NCBI RefSeq assembly: GCF_008704395.1
Contig: NZ_CP023695.1
Coordinates: forward strand, 2,852,001-2,916,000
Reading direction: 5' to 3'
DNA from: Streptomyces alboniger
GTDB taxonomy: Bacteria; Actinomycetota; Actinomycetes; Streptomycetales; Streptomycetaceae
DNA: 64,000 nucleotides
Under the pieces are notes generated by a model. That model searched no databases, was not told where the DNA came from, and saw only the letters and a program-made list of their open reading frames with translations. Positions 8,189-17,362 of the stretch are shown here, one piece after another; the stretch's first letter is position 1; the number at the start of each line of letters is the position of its first letter. The translations under genes were made by a program, and so were the position numbers.

Positions 8189-9496
8189 ATGCACACGAGT
8201 TCCGGCCGGTCCCGCCGAGTGGTGACCTACGCGGCCGTGACCGCCCTGGCCGCGAGTCTGCTGGCCGCTTGTTCCAGCGACGACGACGGATCGGCGGGCG
8301 ACGGCAAGATCACGCTCAACGTGGGTACGTTCGGCGTGCTGGGCCTCAAGCAGGCGGGCCTGTACGAGGAGTACGAGAAGGCCCACCCGGACATCAGGAT
8401 CAAAGAGAACGTCATCGAGCGGAACGACGCCTATTACCCGAAGCTGCTCACCCAGCTCCAGTCCGGCGCGGGTGTCAACGACGTGGCGGCCATCGAGGTC
8501 AGCAACATCACGGAGATCGTGCAGACCCAGGGCGCCAAGTTCGAGGACCTGGGCAAGGCGGAGGGCGTGGAGAAGTCCGCGTACCTCGACTGGAAGTGGA
8601 AGCAGGCGACGACCGAGGACGGGAAGACGGTCGGCCTCGGGGTCGACATCGGCCCCACCGCGCTCTGCTACCGCAAGGACCTCTTCGAGAAGGCGGACCT
8701 GCCCACCGACCGCGAGCAGCTCGCGAAGGAGTGGGCGGGCGACTGGGACAAGTACGTCGCGCTCGGCGAGAAGTACATGAAGAAGGCGCCGAAGGGCACC
8801 AAGTTCGTCGACTCCGCCTCCAGCGTCTACAACGCCGTCTTCGCGGGCGCCACCGAGCGCTACTACGACGAGAACGGCGAGGAGATCTACGAGAAGAGCC
8901 AGGGCCGCAAGGACGCCTGGGACGCGGCGATGAAGGTCGCCCGGGGCGGCATGTCCGCCAAGCTCAAGCAGTTCGACCCGACGTGGGACCAGGGCTTTGC
9001 CAACGCCAGGTTCGCCACGGTGGCCTGCCCCGCCTGGATGGCCGGTTACATCCAGGAGAAGACGGGACCGGGCGGCAAGGGCAAGTGGGACATGGCCAAG
9101 GCGCCCACGGACGGCAACTGGGGCGGGGCCTTCCTCGGGGTGCCGAGCGCGGGCAAGCACAAGAAGGAGGCGACCGAGCTGGCCGTCTGGCTGACCCGGC
9201 CCGAGCAGCTCGCGAAGATCTTCGCCAAGCAGGCCAGCTTCCCCTCCACCCCGTCGGTCTACGACGAGCTGAAGCCGTCGGCGGCCACCAAGGCGTACTT
9301 CAGCGACGCGCCCATCACCCGGATCTACGCCGGCGTCGCCAAGAACATCCCCTCGGCCGTCTACGGCGTCAAGGACGCCCAGATCGGCCAGTCCATCACG
9401 GACATCGGTGTGCTCCAGGTGGAGCAGCAGGGCAAGTCTCCCGAGGAGGGCTGGGAGGCGGCCCAGAAGGAGATCAAGGATGTTCTGGGACAGTGA
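8189..9496 (+). CDS. cebE: CebE, cello-oligosaccharide-binding lipoprotein
   Basis: Extracellular solute-binding protein of the cellobiose/cellotriose ABC importer, family 1. 435 residues. Signal peptide with lipobox LLAAC (lipidated Cys at about residue 28) followed by Ser/Asp. The mature region begins KITLNVGTFG and has the extended bacterial sugar-binding fold. ATG at 8189 with an AGGAGG at 8178-8183. It is the first gene of cebE-cebF-cebG, under the CebR box. No ATPase gene is present; in Streptomyces the shared ATPase MsiK, encoded elsewhere, energises this type of transporter. Confidence 0.94.
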   Translation: MHTSSGRSRRVVTYAAVTALAASLLAACSSDDDGSAGDGKITLNVGTFGVLGLKQAGLYEEYEKAHPDIRIKENVIERNDAYYPKLLTQLQSGAGVNDVAAIEVSNITEIVQTQGAKFEDLGKAEGVEKSAYLDWKWKQATTEDGKTVGLGVDIGPTALCYRKDLFEKADLPTDREQLAKEWAGDWDKYVALGEKYMKKAPKGTKFVDSASSVYNAVFAGATERYYDENGEEIYEKSQGRKDAWDAAMKVARGGMSAKLKQFDPTWDQGFANARFATVACPAWMAGYIQEKTGPGGKGKWDMAKAPTDGNWGGAFLGVPSAGKHKKEATELAVWLTRPEQLAKIFAKQASFPSTPSVYDELKPSAATKAYFSDAPITRIYAGVAKNIPSAVYGVKDAQIGQSITDIGVLQVEQQGKSPEEGWEAAQKEIKDVLGQ

Positions 9497-9501
9497 CGCC
9501 C

Positions 9502-10518
9502 ATGTCCGAGACGACTGAGTACGCCGAGACTCCCCTCCCCGGGCCCTCCGGGGAGGGGGGCGCGGCCCGGCCCGCGACGGCCGGCCGCGCGTCCTCCCCC
9601 ACGACGTCCTCGTGGCGCAGCCGCCTGTACCGCTGGGACACAAAGGCGTCGCCGTACGTCTTCGTCGCGCCGTTCTTCCTCTTCTTCGGCGCCTTCGGCC
9701 TCTTCCCGCTCCTCTACACCGGCTGGGCCTCGCTGCACCGCCTGGAGCTGACCAACCTCAACGACAGCACCTGGCTCGGCCTGGAGAACTACACCAACCT
9801 CTTGCAGAGCGACTACTTCTGGAACGCGCTCGGCAACACCTTCACCATCGGCGTCATCTCCACCGTCCCTCAGCTGGCCATGGCACTCGGCATCGCGCAC
9901 CTGCTCAACTACAAGCTGCGCGGCTCCACGCTGTGGCGGGTGGCGATGCTCGCGCCGTACGCCACCTCGGTGGCGAGCGCCTCGCTGGTCTTCACGCTGC
10001 TCTTCGCGTGGGACGGCGGGATGGTCAACTGGATGATCGGGTCGGTGGGCTTCGACCCTGTCAACTGGCGTGAGTCGTCCTGGGGTTCGCAGTTCGCCGT
10101 GTCGTCGATCGTCATCTGGCGCTGGACCGGCTACAACGCCCTCATCTATCTGGCGGCGATGCAGGCCGTACCGCACGACCTGTACGAGTCGGCCTCGCTG
10201 GACGGCGCCTCGCGCTGGCAGCAGTTCCGGCACGTGACGATCCCGATGCTGCGCCCGACGATCCTGTTCACCGTGGTCGTCTCCACGATCGGCGCGACCC
10301 AGCTCTTCGGCGAGCCCCTGCTGTTCGGCGGGACCGCCGGGTCCAAGGGCGGCGCCGACCACCAGTTCCAGACCCTCGGGCTCTATCTGTACGACCAGGG
10401 CTGGATCAACGGCCACCTGGGCAGGGCGTCGGCCGTCGCCTGGCTGATGCTCCTGATCCTGCTGCTCATCGCCGCGGTCAACCTGCTGATCGCCCGACGC
10501 CTGAGGAAGGACCGATGA
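9502..10518 (+). CDS. cebF: CebF, cellobiose/cellotriose ABC permease
   Basis: 338-residue inner-membrane subunit of the MalF type. A polar, Ser/Pro-rich N-terminal tail of about 40 residues is followed by six membrane spans starting at PYVFVAPFFLFFGAFGLFPLL. The EAA loop that docks the ATPase is visible as YESASLDGASRWQQFRHVTIP (EAA-x3-G pattern). ATG at 9502 lies five nucleotides after the cebE stop, so translation is probably coupled. It overlaps cebG by four bases. Confidence 0.94.
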   Translation: MSETTEYAETPLPGPSGEGGAARPATAGRASSPTTSSWRSRLYRWDTKASPYVFVAPFFLFFGAFGLFPLLYTGWASLHRLELTNLNDSTWLGLENYTNLLQSDYFWNALGNTFTIGVISTVPQLAMALGIAHLLNYKLRGSTLWRVAMLAPYATSVASASLVFTLLFAWDGGMVNWMIGSVGFDPVNWRESSWGSQFAVSSIVIWRWTGYNALIYLAAMQAVPHDLYESASLDGASRWQQFRHVTIPMLRPTILFTVVVSTIGATQLFGEPLLFGGTAGSKGGADHQFQTLGLYLYDQGWINGHLGRASAVAWLMLLILLLIAAVNLLIARRLRKDR

Positions 10519-11372
10519 AGACCCGCGCCCGCACCATGGGCCTCAAGGCCGGCCGCACGATGCACGCGGGGCCCCTCACCTACGCCGTCCTCTCGCTGTT
10601 CACCGCCATCTCGCTGGCGCCGCTGGTCTGGACGGCGATCGCGGCCTCACGGACCCAGGGGCGGCTCGCCCGGACACCGCCGCCCCTGTGGTTCGGCGGG
10701 AACCTCTTCAAGAACCTCGAAAGGGCGTGGAAGGAGGCGAGCCTCGGCGACGCGATGCTGAACACCACGATCGTGGCGGGCAGCATCACCCTCGGCACCG
10801 TCCTGTTCTCCACGATCGCCGGATTCGCCTTCGCCAAGCTGAAGTTCAGGTTCAGCGGGGCGCTGCTCGTCCTGACCATCGGCACGATGATGGTGCCGCC
10901 GCAGCTGAGCGTCGTACCGCTGTATCTGTGGATCGCCGACCTCCAGTGGACCAACCAGCTCCAGGCCGTGATCCTGCCGACGTTCGTGAGCGCCTTCGGG
11001 GTGTTCTTCATGCGGCAGTACCTGGTGCAGGCCCTGCCCAGCGAGCTGATCGAGGCGGCGCGGATGGACGGGGCGAGCAGTCTGCGCATCATCTGGCACG
11101 TGGTGTTCCCCGCGGCGCGGCCCGCGATGGCCGTCCTCGGTCTGCTGACGTTCGTGATGGCCTGGAACGACTTCCTGTGGCCGATCATCGCCCTGAACCA
11201 GTCGAACCCCACCGTGCAGGTGGCGCTCAACTCCCTCGGCACGGGGTACATCCCCGACCGGGCGGTGATCATGGCGGGCGCGCTGCTCGGCACGCTGCCG
11301 CTGCTCCTGGCGTTCATCCTGTTCGGCAAGCAGATCGTGAGCGGGATCATGCAGGGGGCGGTCAAGGGCTGA
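10515..11372 (+). CDS. cebG: CebG, cellobiose/cellotriose ABC permease
   Basis: 285-residue MalG-type permease with six membrane spans. The EAA loop reads LIEAARMDGASSLRIIWHVVFP. It starts in an ATGA overlap with cebF and has GAGGAAGGA just upstream. Its stop codon is the first part of a very long perfect hairpin (11371-11423) that separates it from bglC. Confidence 0.94.
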   Translation: MKTRARTMGLKAGRTMHAGPLTYAVLSLFTAISLAPLVWTAIAASRTQGRLARTPPPLWFGGNLFKNLERAWKEASLGDAMLNTTIVAGSITLGTVLFSTIAGFAFAKLKFRFSGALLVLTIGTMMVPPQLSVVPLYLWIADLQWTNQLQAVILPTFVSAFGVFFMRQYLVQALPSELIEAARMDGASSLRIIWHVVFPAARPAMAVLGLLTFVMAWNDFLWPIIALNQSNPTVQVALNSLGTGYIPDRAVIMAGALLGTLPLLLAFILFGKQIVSGIMQGAVKG

Positions 11373-11423
11373 GTCCCCGGGAGCCTCCGAGGGCCCCGGC
11401 CCCTCGGAGGCTCCCGGGGACTC
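11371..11423. terminator. 23-bp perfect hairpin between cebG and bglC
   Basis: Stem arms at 11371-11393 and 11401-11423 are perfectly complementary (23 bp) around a 7-nt loop. The hairpin begins inside the cebG TGA. No T-tract follows, which is usual for Streptomyces terminators. It should stop or greatly reduce cebEFG readthrough into bglC, or stabilise the cebEFG mRNA 3' end. Confidence 0.8.
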
Positions 11424-11479
11424 CCTCCCCCTCCTCCCTCGTGGTCCCCGTGGCCCTCTTCCCTCTTCCCCCCTTCCGA

Positions 11480-11493
11480 TGGGAGCGCTTCCA
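11480..11493. promoter_or_regulatory. CebR operator overlapping the bglC start codon
   Basis: TGGGAGCGCTTCCA, one mismatch from the perfect CebR palindrome. Its last base is the A of the bglC ATG, and its GGGAG half also occupies the ribosome-binding-site position. Bound CebR would block elongation or initiation close to the start. Confidence 0.88.
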
Positions 11494-12899
11494 TGCCTGA
11501 ATCCCTCACCTTTCCGGCCGGTTTCCTCTGGGGCGCCGCCACCTCCGCGTACCAGATCGAGGGCGCCGTACGCGAGGACGGCCGCACCCCCTCCATCTGG
11601 GACACCTTCAGCCACACGCCGGGCCGCACGCACGGCGGCGACACCGGTGACGTCGCCGCCGAGCACTACCACCGCTACCGCGACGACGTGGCGCTCATGG
11701 CACGCCTCGGTCTGACCGCCTACCGGTTCTCCGTCTCCTGGTCCCGGGTGCAGCCCACCGGACGCGGCCCGGCCGTCCAGCGCGGCCTGGACTTCTACCG
11801 CCGCCTGGTCGACGAGCTGCTCTCCCAGGGCATCGAGCCCGCCCTGACCCTCTACCACTGGGACCTGCCCCAGGAGCTGGAGGACGCGGGCGGCTGGCCC
11901 GCGCGGGAGACCGCGTACCGCTTCGCCGAGTACGCGGGTCTGGTGGCCGAGGCGCTGGGCGACCGCGTCGAGTCCTGGATCACGCTCAACGAACCGTGGT
12001 GCAGCGCCTTCCTGGGCTACGGCTCAGGGGTGCACGCCCCCGGGCGCACCGACCCCGCGGCCGCCCTCCACGCCGCGCACCACCTCAACCTCGCGCACGG
12101 CCTCGGCACCCAGGCACTGCGCGCCGCTCTGCCGGCCCGCGCCCGGGTCGCGGTGAGCCTCAACTCCGCGGTGGTCAGGGCGGTTTCCCAGGACCCCCGG
12201 GACCTGGACGCGCGGCGGCGCATCGACAACCTCGCCAACGGCGTCTTCCACGGCCCGATGCTGCACGGCGCCTACCCGGCCGACCTGCTGGCCGACACCG
12301 CCCGGATCACCGACTGGTCCTGCGTCCGCGAGGGGGATCTGGCCGCCATCCACCAGCCGCTGGACGCGCTGGGCCTCAACTACTACACGCCCGCGCTGGT
12401 GTCTGCCGCACCGGAGGCCCCGGGCGACGCCCGCGCCGACGGGCACGGCGCCAGCGACCACTCGCCCTGGCCGGGGGCCGCGGACGTCGCCTTCCACCAG
12501 ACGCCGGGCGAGTGCACCGAGATGGGCTGGACCATCGACCCGACGGGGCTGCACGAGCTGATCATGCGGTACACCCGGGAGGCGTCGGGGCTTCCGCTGT
12601 ACGTGACGGAGAACGGCGCGGCCTGCGACGACAAGCCCGACGCCGACGGCCGCGTCCACGACCCGGAGCGGATCGCCTACCTCCACGGCCATCTGGCCGC
12701 GGTCCGCCGCGCCCTCACCGACGGCGCCGATGTCCGCGGGTACTACCTGTGGTCACTCCTGGACAACTTCGAATGGGCGTACGGCTACAGCAAGCGGTTC
12801 GGCGCGGTGTACGTGGACTACGAGACGCAGGTGCGGACTCCGAAGTCCAGCGCGGAGTGGTATGCGGCGGTCGCCAGGACGGGTTCGCTGGCCGAGTGA
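11493..12899 (+). CDS. bglC: BglC, family GH1 beta-glucosidase
   Basis: Intracellular hydrolysis of imported cellobiose/cellotriose to glucose. 468 residues, standard for GH1. The N-terminal GH1 signature [15 protein letters not shown] is present. The acid/base is Glu167 in TLNEPW and the nucleophile is Glu373 in [26 protein letters not shown] near the C-terminus is the aglycone-site segment. No signal peptide. Hydrolysis of the inducer makes this enzyme part of the CebR feedback loop. It has its own operator at the start codon and is insulated from cebG by a hairpin. Confidence 0.96.
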   Translation: MPESLTFPAGFLWGAATSAYQIEGAVREDGRTPSIWDTFSHTPGRTHGGDTGDVAAEHYHRYRDDVALMARLGLTAYRFSVSWSRVQPTGRGPAVQRGLDFYRRLVDELLSQGIEPALTLYHWDLPQELEDAGGWPARETAYRFAEYAGLVAEALGDRVESWITLNEPWCSAFLGYGSGVHAPGRTDPAAALHAAHHLNLAHGLGTQALRAALPARARVAVSLNSAVVRAVSQDPRDLDARRRIDNLANGVFHGPMLHGAYPADLLADTARITDWSCVREGDLAAIHQPLDALGLNYYTPALVSAAPEAPGDARADGHGASDHSPWPGAADVAFHQTPGECTEMGWTIDPTGLHELIMRYTREASGLPLYVTENGAACDDKPDADGRVHDPERIAYLHGHLAAVRRALTDGADVRGYYLWSLLDNFEWAYGYSKRFGAVYVDYETQVRTPKSSAEWYAAVARTGSLAE

Positions 12900-12914
12900 C
12901 ATCTGCGACCCGGT

Positions 12915-13000
12915 GGGGGCTGGTCGCGCAGTTCCCCGCGCCCCTGAGGGGCGCTAAGCCGGGCCCCGTAAGGGGCGCGGGGAACGGCGAGCAACCACGA
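12915..13000. repeat. Streptomyces interspersed GC-rich inverted repeat, copy 1
   Basis: Paired arms GCGCAGTTCCCCGCGCCCC and GGGGCGCGGGGAAC about 45 nt apart, able to form a long hairpin just after bglC. The same arms recur at 30415-30661. This kind of repeat is scattered through intergenic regions of Streptomyces genomes and may serve as the bidirectional terminator here for bglC and the convergent kinase gene. Confidence 0.75.
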
Positions 13001-13021
13001 CGCACCCGCAGGGAGCCACGC

Positions 13022-14398
13022 CTAGCCGACGGCACGTCTCCGGGCCCGGTGCCCACGGCGGCCCAACGCCCCCCGGCGAGCCCCCCTCTGGAGCCAGAGG
13101 CGGACCTCCGCACCGCCGAGGACCGAGCTGCCGACACGGACGTCGCCGCCCGTCGACTCGGCGAGGCGGCGCACGATGTCCAGGCCGAGCCCCGTGGACC
13201 CGTCCGCCCCGGACCCCGCGCCCCGCGCCAACGCGGCCTCGGGGTCGGCGATCCCGGGCCCCGCGTCGGAGACGAGGACGATCACCGCGTCCTCGCCGCT
13301 GTGCACGTCCACCGAGAAGGCCGTCCCCTCACCGGTGTGCCGGAAGACGTTGCCGAGCAAGGCGTCCATCGCGGCGACCAGTTCCGCCCGGGCCACCGGC
13401 ACCCGCACCGGCCGCTCCACCCCCGCCACACGCACCTCACGGCCCTCGTCCTCGGCGAGCGCCGACCAGAACGCCATCCGCTCGCGGATCACCTCCGCGG
13501 CGTCGCAGCCCGCGCCGGGCCCGGCCGCCGTCGCCGCCGCCGTCCGGGGCTTGGCGTCCCGTGCCGTGCGGATGATCGTGTCGACCTCGCGTTCCAGGCG
13601 TTCGACGGCGACGCGGGTCTGCTCGGCCGCGGGACCGTCGCCGAGCGAGGCGGTGTTCAGCCGCAGCACGGTCAGCGGCGTACGCAGCCGGTGGGACAGG
13701 TCGGCCGCCAGCTCCCGTTCGTTGGCGAGGAGCTGCACGACCTGGTCGGCCATGGAGTTGAAGGCGACCGCCGCGAGCCGCAGCTCCGTCGGGCCCTCCT
13801 CGGGCACCCGCGCCCCGAGCTTCCCCTCCCCGAGGTCGTGCGCGGCGCCCGCCAGCCGCTTGGCGGGCCGGACCATGCGTACGCCGAGACGGTCCGCGAC
13901 CGCCACCGATCCGATGACGAGCGCGATGCCGACGCCCGCGAGCACCAGCCACGCGGTCGTCACGCCGTTGCTGACCTCGGCCTCCGGCACGAAGATCTCC
14001 ACGACCGCCGTGCCCGAGCTGAGCGCGGTCGGCTGGAGCACCACGAAGCCACCGGGCACCTCGGCGGTCCTCGCGCGGCCCTCCGCGCGGGTGGCCTCGA
14101 CGGCCCGCGCGCCCGCCCGCGGATCACCGACCTCGAAGGCAGGGGCACCGTCGACCTCCGGTACGTACACGGCCATCCGCCCGTTGCCGCCCGCCTCGGA
14201 CGTGGCGACGGCCCGGGTCAGCTCCTCGCGGTCGGTGGTGATGGAGAGCGTGGGGCCCATGCCCGCGCCGTGCCGCTCCGCGTTCGAGACGGCGCGGTCC
14301 CTGGCCATCTCCTTGACGACGAGGCCGAGCGGCACCGCGAAGGCCACCACGACCATTGCCGTGACGGCCAGGCACACCTTGACGAGGGCCCATCTCAC
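13022..14398 (-). CDS. HAMP-type sensor histidine kinase
   Basis: 458 residues. An N-terminal membrane span (VCLAVTAMVVVAFAVPLGLVV), a variable extracellular sensor of about 120 residues and a second span (TTAWLVLAGVGIALVIGSVAV) are followed by HAMP (about 160-215). HisKA has His236 in LSHRLRTPL, and the ATPase has N box LLGNVFRHT, G1 VSDAGPGI and G2 STGLGLDIVRRL. GTG at 14398 is chosen because it forms a GTGA overlap with the upstream response regulator stop. Stimulus unknown. Confidence 0.92.
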   Translation of the reverse strand: MRWALVKVCLAVTAMVVVAFAVPLGLVVKEMARDRAVSNAERHGAGMGPTLSITTDREELTRAVATSEAGGNGRMAVYVPEVDGAPAFEVGDPRAGARAVEATRAEGRARTAEVPGGFVVLQPTALSSGTAVVEIFVPEAEVSNGVTTAWLVLAGVGIALVIGSVAVADRLGVRMVRPAKRLAGAAHDLGEGKLGARVPEEGPTELRLAAVAFNSMADQVVQLLANERELAADLSHRLRTPLTVLRLNTASLGDGPAAEQTRVAVERLEREVDTIIRTARDAKPRTAAATAAGPGAGCDAAEVIRERMAFWSALAEDEGREVRVAGVERPVRVPVARAELVAAMDALLGNVFRHTGEGTAFSVDVHSGEDAVIVLVSDAGPGIADPEAALARGAGSGADGSTGLGLDIVRRLAESTGGDVRVGSSVLGGAEVRLWLQRGARRGALGRRGHRARRRAVG

Positions 14399-15099
14399 CG
14401 CGGTGGCTCCGCCGCCGGCGGCTCCAGCTTCACGCCGACCCCGCGCAGGGTGTGCAGGTAACGCGGCCGCGCGGCGGTCTCGCCCAGCTTCCGCCGCAGC
14501 CACGACAGATGGACGTCGATGGTCTGGTCGTCCCCGTAGCTCTGCTGCCACACCTCGGCGAGCAGTTCCCTGCGGGGCACGACGACACCGGGCCGCCCGG
14601 CGAGGAAGGCGAGCAGGTCGAACTCGCGGCGGGTCAGGTCGAGCCGCGCCCCGTCGAGATCGGCCTGGCGCCGCAGCGGGTCGATGGAGAGCCCGCCGAC
14701 CTGGAGCACGTTGCTCGGCGGCGCCTCACCGGCCGTACCGCGCGCGCGGCGCAGCACGGCGGCCATCCGCGCCGACAGGTGTTCGACGGAGAACGGCTTG
14801 GTGAGGTAGTCGTCGGCGCCGTCGTTGAGGAGCCGTACGATCTCCGCCTCGTCGTCCCGCGCGGTGGCGATGATCACGGGTACGTCCGTGATGCCGCGCA
14901 GCATCTTGAGCGCCTCCGACCCGTCGAGGTCGGGCAGGCCGAGATCCAGGATCACCAGGTCAAAGCGGAAATGGGCGACCTCACGCAGCGCCTCCAGGGC
15001 CGTGCCGACGCTGCGCACGGTGTGCGACGCCTCGGTCAGGTGCCGGATGAGGGCGGAGCGTACGAACTGGTCGTCCTCGACGACGAGCACACTTGCCAT
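14395..15099 (-). CDS. OmpR/PhoB-family response regulator
   Basis: 234 residues: receiver domain (VLVVEDDQFVRSAL, phosphorylatable Asp52 in VILDLGLPD, conserved Lys in DYLTKPFS) and a C-terminal winged helix (LTRREFDLLAFLAGRPG to DVHLSWLRRKLGE). ATG at 15099 begins MASVLVVEDD; longer frames upstream lack family support. It is cotranscribed and translationally coupled with the kinase behind it. Targets unknown. Confidence 0.94.
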   Translation of the reverse strand: MASVLVVEDDQFVRSALIRHLTEASHTVRSVGTALEALREVAHFRFDLVILDLGLPDLDGSEALKMLRGITDVPVIIATARDDEAEIVRLLNDGADDYLTKPFSVEHLSARMAAVLRRARGTAGEAPPSNVLQVGGLSIDPLRRQADLDGARLDLTRREFDLLAFLAGRPGVVVPRRELLAEVWQQSYGDDQTIDVHLSWLRRKLGETAARPRYLHTLRGVGVKLEPPAAEPPR

Positions 15100-15220
15100 G
15101 GGCGGCACCGTACGCCATACGGAGGAACGTGGTCCGCCGTGCACCGCCCGCCCCCCGTCGAACGCGAGAGCGAATGCCCTACGGGACACGGCGTCGCCGC
15201 GTGGTGCAGTATGGCCCGCG

Positions 15221-15772
15221 ATGCACAGAGGACTCGTACACGCCGTCGCATGGTCGCTCGCCACGGGCGCGGCGGTCACGCTGTCGTGGTGGGGCGTCCA
15301 CACGGTGATGGCGGGCACCGCCTACGACCCGCCGCGCGCCCTGCCGCTCACGGCCGACGACGACGGCAGCGCCGACCGCGCGGAGCCGCTGGCCTCCTCG
15401 ACGCGCCGCCCCGAGTCGCCGCCGGCCGAGAAGCCGCCGAAGCCCCGTGGATCCACGAAGACCCCCCACCCGCCGAAGTCCCCCGAACCGTCCAAGTCCC
15501 GCATCAGGTCCCCGGACGCCGCCCCACCCGCGCGTTCCGGCACGGGCACGGGCACGGTGAAGAGCTACGGCACCCGGGGCGGCCGGGTCGTCCTCGATCT
15601 CGGCACGGAGTCCGCGACGCTGGTCTCGGCGACACCGGCGGCAGGCTGGTCGGTGCAGACGTGGAAGCAGGACACGTGGATCCGGGTGGAGTTCACGGCG
15701 GGCGCGGACAAGTTGTCCGTCTTCTGCACCTGGCACGACACCGCGCCCCGGGTCGAGATCAACACGTACTGA
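15221..15772 (+). CDS. membrane-anchored or secreted hypothetical protein
   Basis: 183 residues, divergent from the response regulator. A hydrophobic N-terminus (LVHAVAWSLATGAAVTLSWWGV) acts as signal or anchor. A long Pro/Lys/Ser-rich linker follows (about 55-110), then a beta-rich C-terminal domain of about 70 residues containing two Trp-rich segments (WSVQTWKQDTWIRVEF and FCTWHDTAPRVEI). No family recognised. It is possibly controlled by the adjacent two-component system, given the shared 121-bp promoter region. Confidence 0.75.
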   Translation: MHRGLVHAVAWSLATGAAVTLSWWGVHTVMAGTAYDPPRALPLTADDDGSADRAEPLASSTRRPESPPAEKPPKPRGSTKTPHPPKSPEPSKSRIRSPDAAPPARSGTGTGTVKSYGTRGGRVVLDLGTESATLVSATPAAGWSVQTWKQDTWIRVEFTAGADKLSVFCTWHDTAPRVEINTY

Positions 15773-15781
15773 CGCGCGCCG

Positions 15782-16642
15782 TCAGCGGAACACCGAGGGC
15801 GGCGGCGCCGGCGAGGCGACCGCGGCGGCGTCCGTGACCGCGGCCGCTCCCCCGCTGAAGTCCCTCAGCCCCCGCCCGTGTTCGACCCGGCCCGGGTGCG
15901 GGTCGCTCGCGCTGCGCCGGGTCAGCTCCGCGACGGGCAGCGCCTGGCCACCGGCGAGGAGCACGGCGTTACCGAACCGCTTGCCGCGCAGTACGGCGGG
16001 GTCGGCGACGAGCGCGAGTTCGGGGAAGAGCACGGCGGCGGTGGCGAGCTGTCCGCGCAGATGTGCGAGCGGCGGCCCGTCGGCGAGGTTGGCGGCGTAG
16101 TAACCACCGGGTGCGAGGACCCTGGCCACGTCGGTGAGGAACTCCGTGCTGGTGAGGTGCGCGGGGGTGCGCGCGCCGCTGAAGACGTCGGCGATCACGA
16201 GGTCCGCCCATCCGTCGGCGATCTTCGCGAGCCCTTCGCGGGCGTCGGCGCCGCGCACCCGTATCCGGGCCTGCGGGTCCAACGGCAGCTCGCGGCGGAC
16301 GAGTTGGATGAGCGCGGTGTCGCGCTCGACTATCTGCTGGGTGGAGCGCGGGCGGGTCGCCGCTATGTAGCGGGCGAGGGTGAAGGCGCCGCCGCCGAGG
16401 TGCACGGCGCGTATCGGCTTGCCGGCGGGCGCGACGAGGTCGGCGATGTGGCCGAGCCTGCGCTGGTACTCGAAGTCGAGGTACGCGGGGTCGTCGAGGT
16501 CCACGTGGGACTGCGGGGCGCCGTCCACGAGCAGCGTCCACGCGCGCGGCCTGTCCCGGTCCGGTATCAGCTCGGCGAGCCCGCCGTCCACCTTCTCGAC
16601 GACGGCCTCGGACCCGTCCCGGGATCGCCTGTTCCTTGCCAT
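15782..16642 (-). CDS. spermidine-synthase-like SAM-dependent transferase
   Basis: 286 residues with a Rossmann methyltransferase fold of the spermidine synthase superfamily. The SAM/dcSAM loop reads IRAVHLGGGAFTLARYI, the second acidic position is IVERDTALIQLVRREL, and the motif IV strand is DLVIADVFSG. Actinobacterial proteins of this sort are commonly annotated fused spermidine synthase or methyltransferase; substrate unknown. I cannot see a full polyamine aminopropyltransferase gate, so it may not make spermidine. ATG at 16642 starts MARNRRSRDG. Its stop is 9 nt from the convergent secreted-protein gene. Confidence 0.8.
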   Translation of the reverse strand: MARNRRSRDGSEAVVEKVDGGLAELIPDRDRPRAWTLLVDGAPQSHVDLDDPAYLDFEYQRRLGHIADLVAPAGKPIRAVHLGGGAFTLARYIAATRPRSTQQIVERDTALIQLVRRELPLDPQARIRVRGADAREGLAKIADGWADLVIADVFSGARTPAHLTSTEFLTDVARVLAPGGYYAANLADGPPLAHLRGQLATAAVLFPELALVADPAVLRGKRFGNAVLLAGGQALPVAELTRRSASDPHPGRVEHGRGLRDFSGGAAAVTDAAAVASPAPPPSVFR

Positions 16643-16697
16643 CGGACCATTATCGGCGTACGCGGACGACACGGCCCGGCGGCGGTGCGGGGACCGC

Positions 16698-17210
16698 TCA
16701 GCGGCAGTTGTCCGCGGCCTCGATGGTGCGCGCGGCCTGGCCGAGCGCGGCCCGCAGGACGGCGGGGTCCGTGACGGGGCCGCTCTCGCCGTCCGGCGGC
16801 AGCAGCCACCCGGTGCCCGCGACCGGCGGCTCGGGGACGGCGGGCCCCGGGTCCGGCTCCGCGGACCGGCGCGGGCCGCGCCCGAAGGTCTGGGTACAGG
16901 CGCTGCCCGGGAGGTCCCAGGCGTCGGCGGTGCCGGGCGGCACGAGGAAGCCGAGGGTGTCGCAGCTCCCGTCGTGCAGCACGGGGCCGATGGTGTCGCC
17001 CGCGCCGCGGCGCAGGATGTCGACGGCTTCCAGGCCCTGTCTGGCGGGGACGGTGACGAGGTCGCAGCACTCGTCGTCGCAGGGTGCCGTGGCGCGTGGC
17101 GGAGTGCTGCCGTCCTGGGTGGGCCGGTGCCGTGCCGTGGTCAGTGAGGCCGGGGGCGCGTCGCCGTTCGCACGGGCGTCGCTGTTCGTACGGGAGTCGC
17201 TGTTCTGCAT
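16698..17210 (-). CDS. Prim-Pol N-terminal-like hypothetical protein (paralogue of the gene at 26141)
   Basis: 170 residues, ATG at 17210 with GGAG six nt upstream. The core CDLVTVPARQGLEA...GPVL...LGFLVPPGTADAWDL...WLLPPDG follows the same pattern as the protein at 26141-26740 (DVVSVPA...GPV...LLFAAPGTAP...WLVAPD). Both resemble the N-terminal region of short actinobacterial proteins labelled bifunctional primase/polymerase. The catalytic acidic cluster of true Prim-Pol enzymes is not evident, so enzymatic activity is doubtful. A Cys cluster (CDDECCD) is unusual. Divergent from the regulator at 17521 across 310 bp that holds a GGTTTGTAGCCAAACC palindrome (17363-17378). Confidence 0.6.
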   Translation of the reverse strand: MQNSDSRTNSDARANGDAPPASLTTARHRPTQDGSTPPRATAPCDDECCDLVTVPARQGLEAVDILRRGAGDTIGPVLHDGSCDTLGFLVPPGTADAWDLPGSACTQTFGRGPRRSAEPDPGPAVPEPPVAGTGWLLPPDGESGPVTDPAVLRAALGQAARTIEAADNCR

Positions 17211-17362
17211 GCCGATCTCCAACAAGGGGACCTCTCCTCGCGAGTGCGGGAGCTTTTCCGGTCTCCCACTCCGCATGGTTCAACGCGATCCGGCGTCAAC
17301 AGGCACTGCGGCACGCCGCCGCAAAGGATGGCAGTTCATGGCGGATCGTGGGTGAGATATCC

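Noticed and set aside
8132..9643. 503-codon minus-strand open frame over cebE
   Set aside because: Complement of a clear lipoprotein gene with signal peptide and family motifs; no ribosome binding site or domain.
11996..14461. 821-codon plus-strand open frame across the bglC 3' end and the histidine kinase
   Set aside because: Arg/Pro/Gly-rich shadow translation; the kinase motifs on the minus strand and bglC in another frame explain the DNA.
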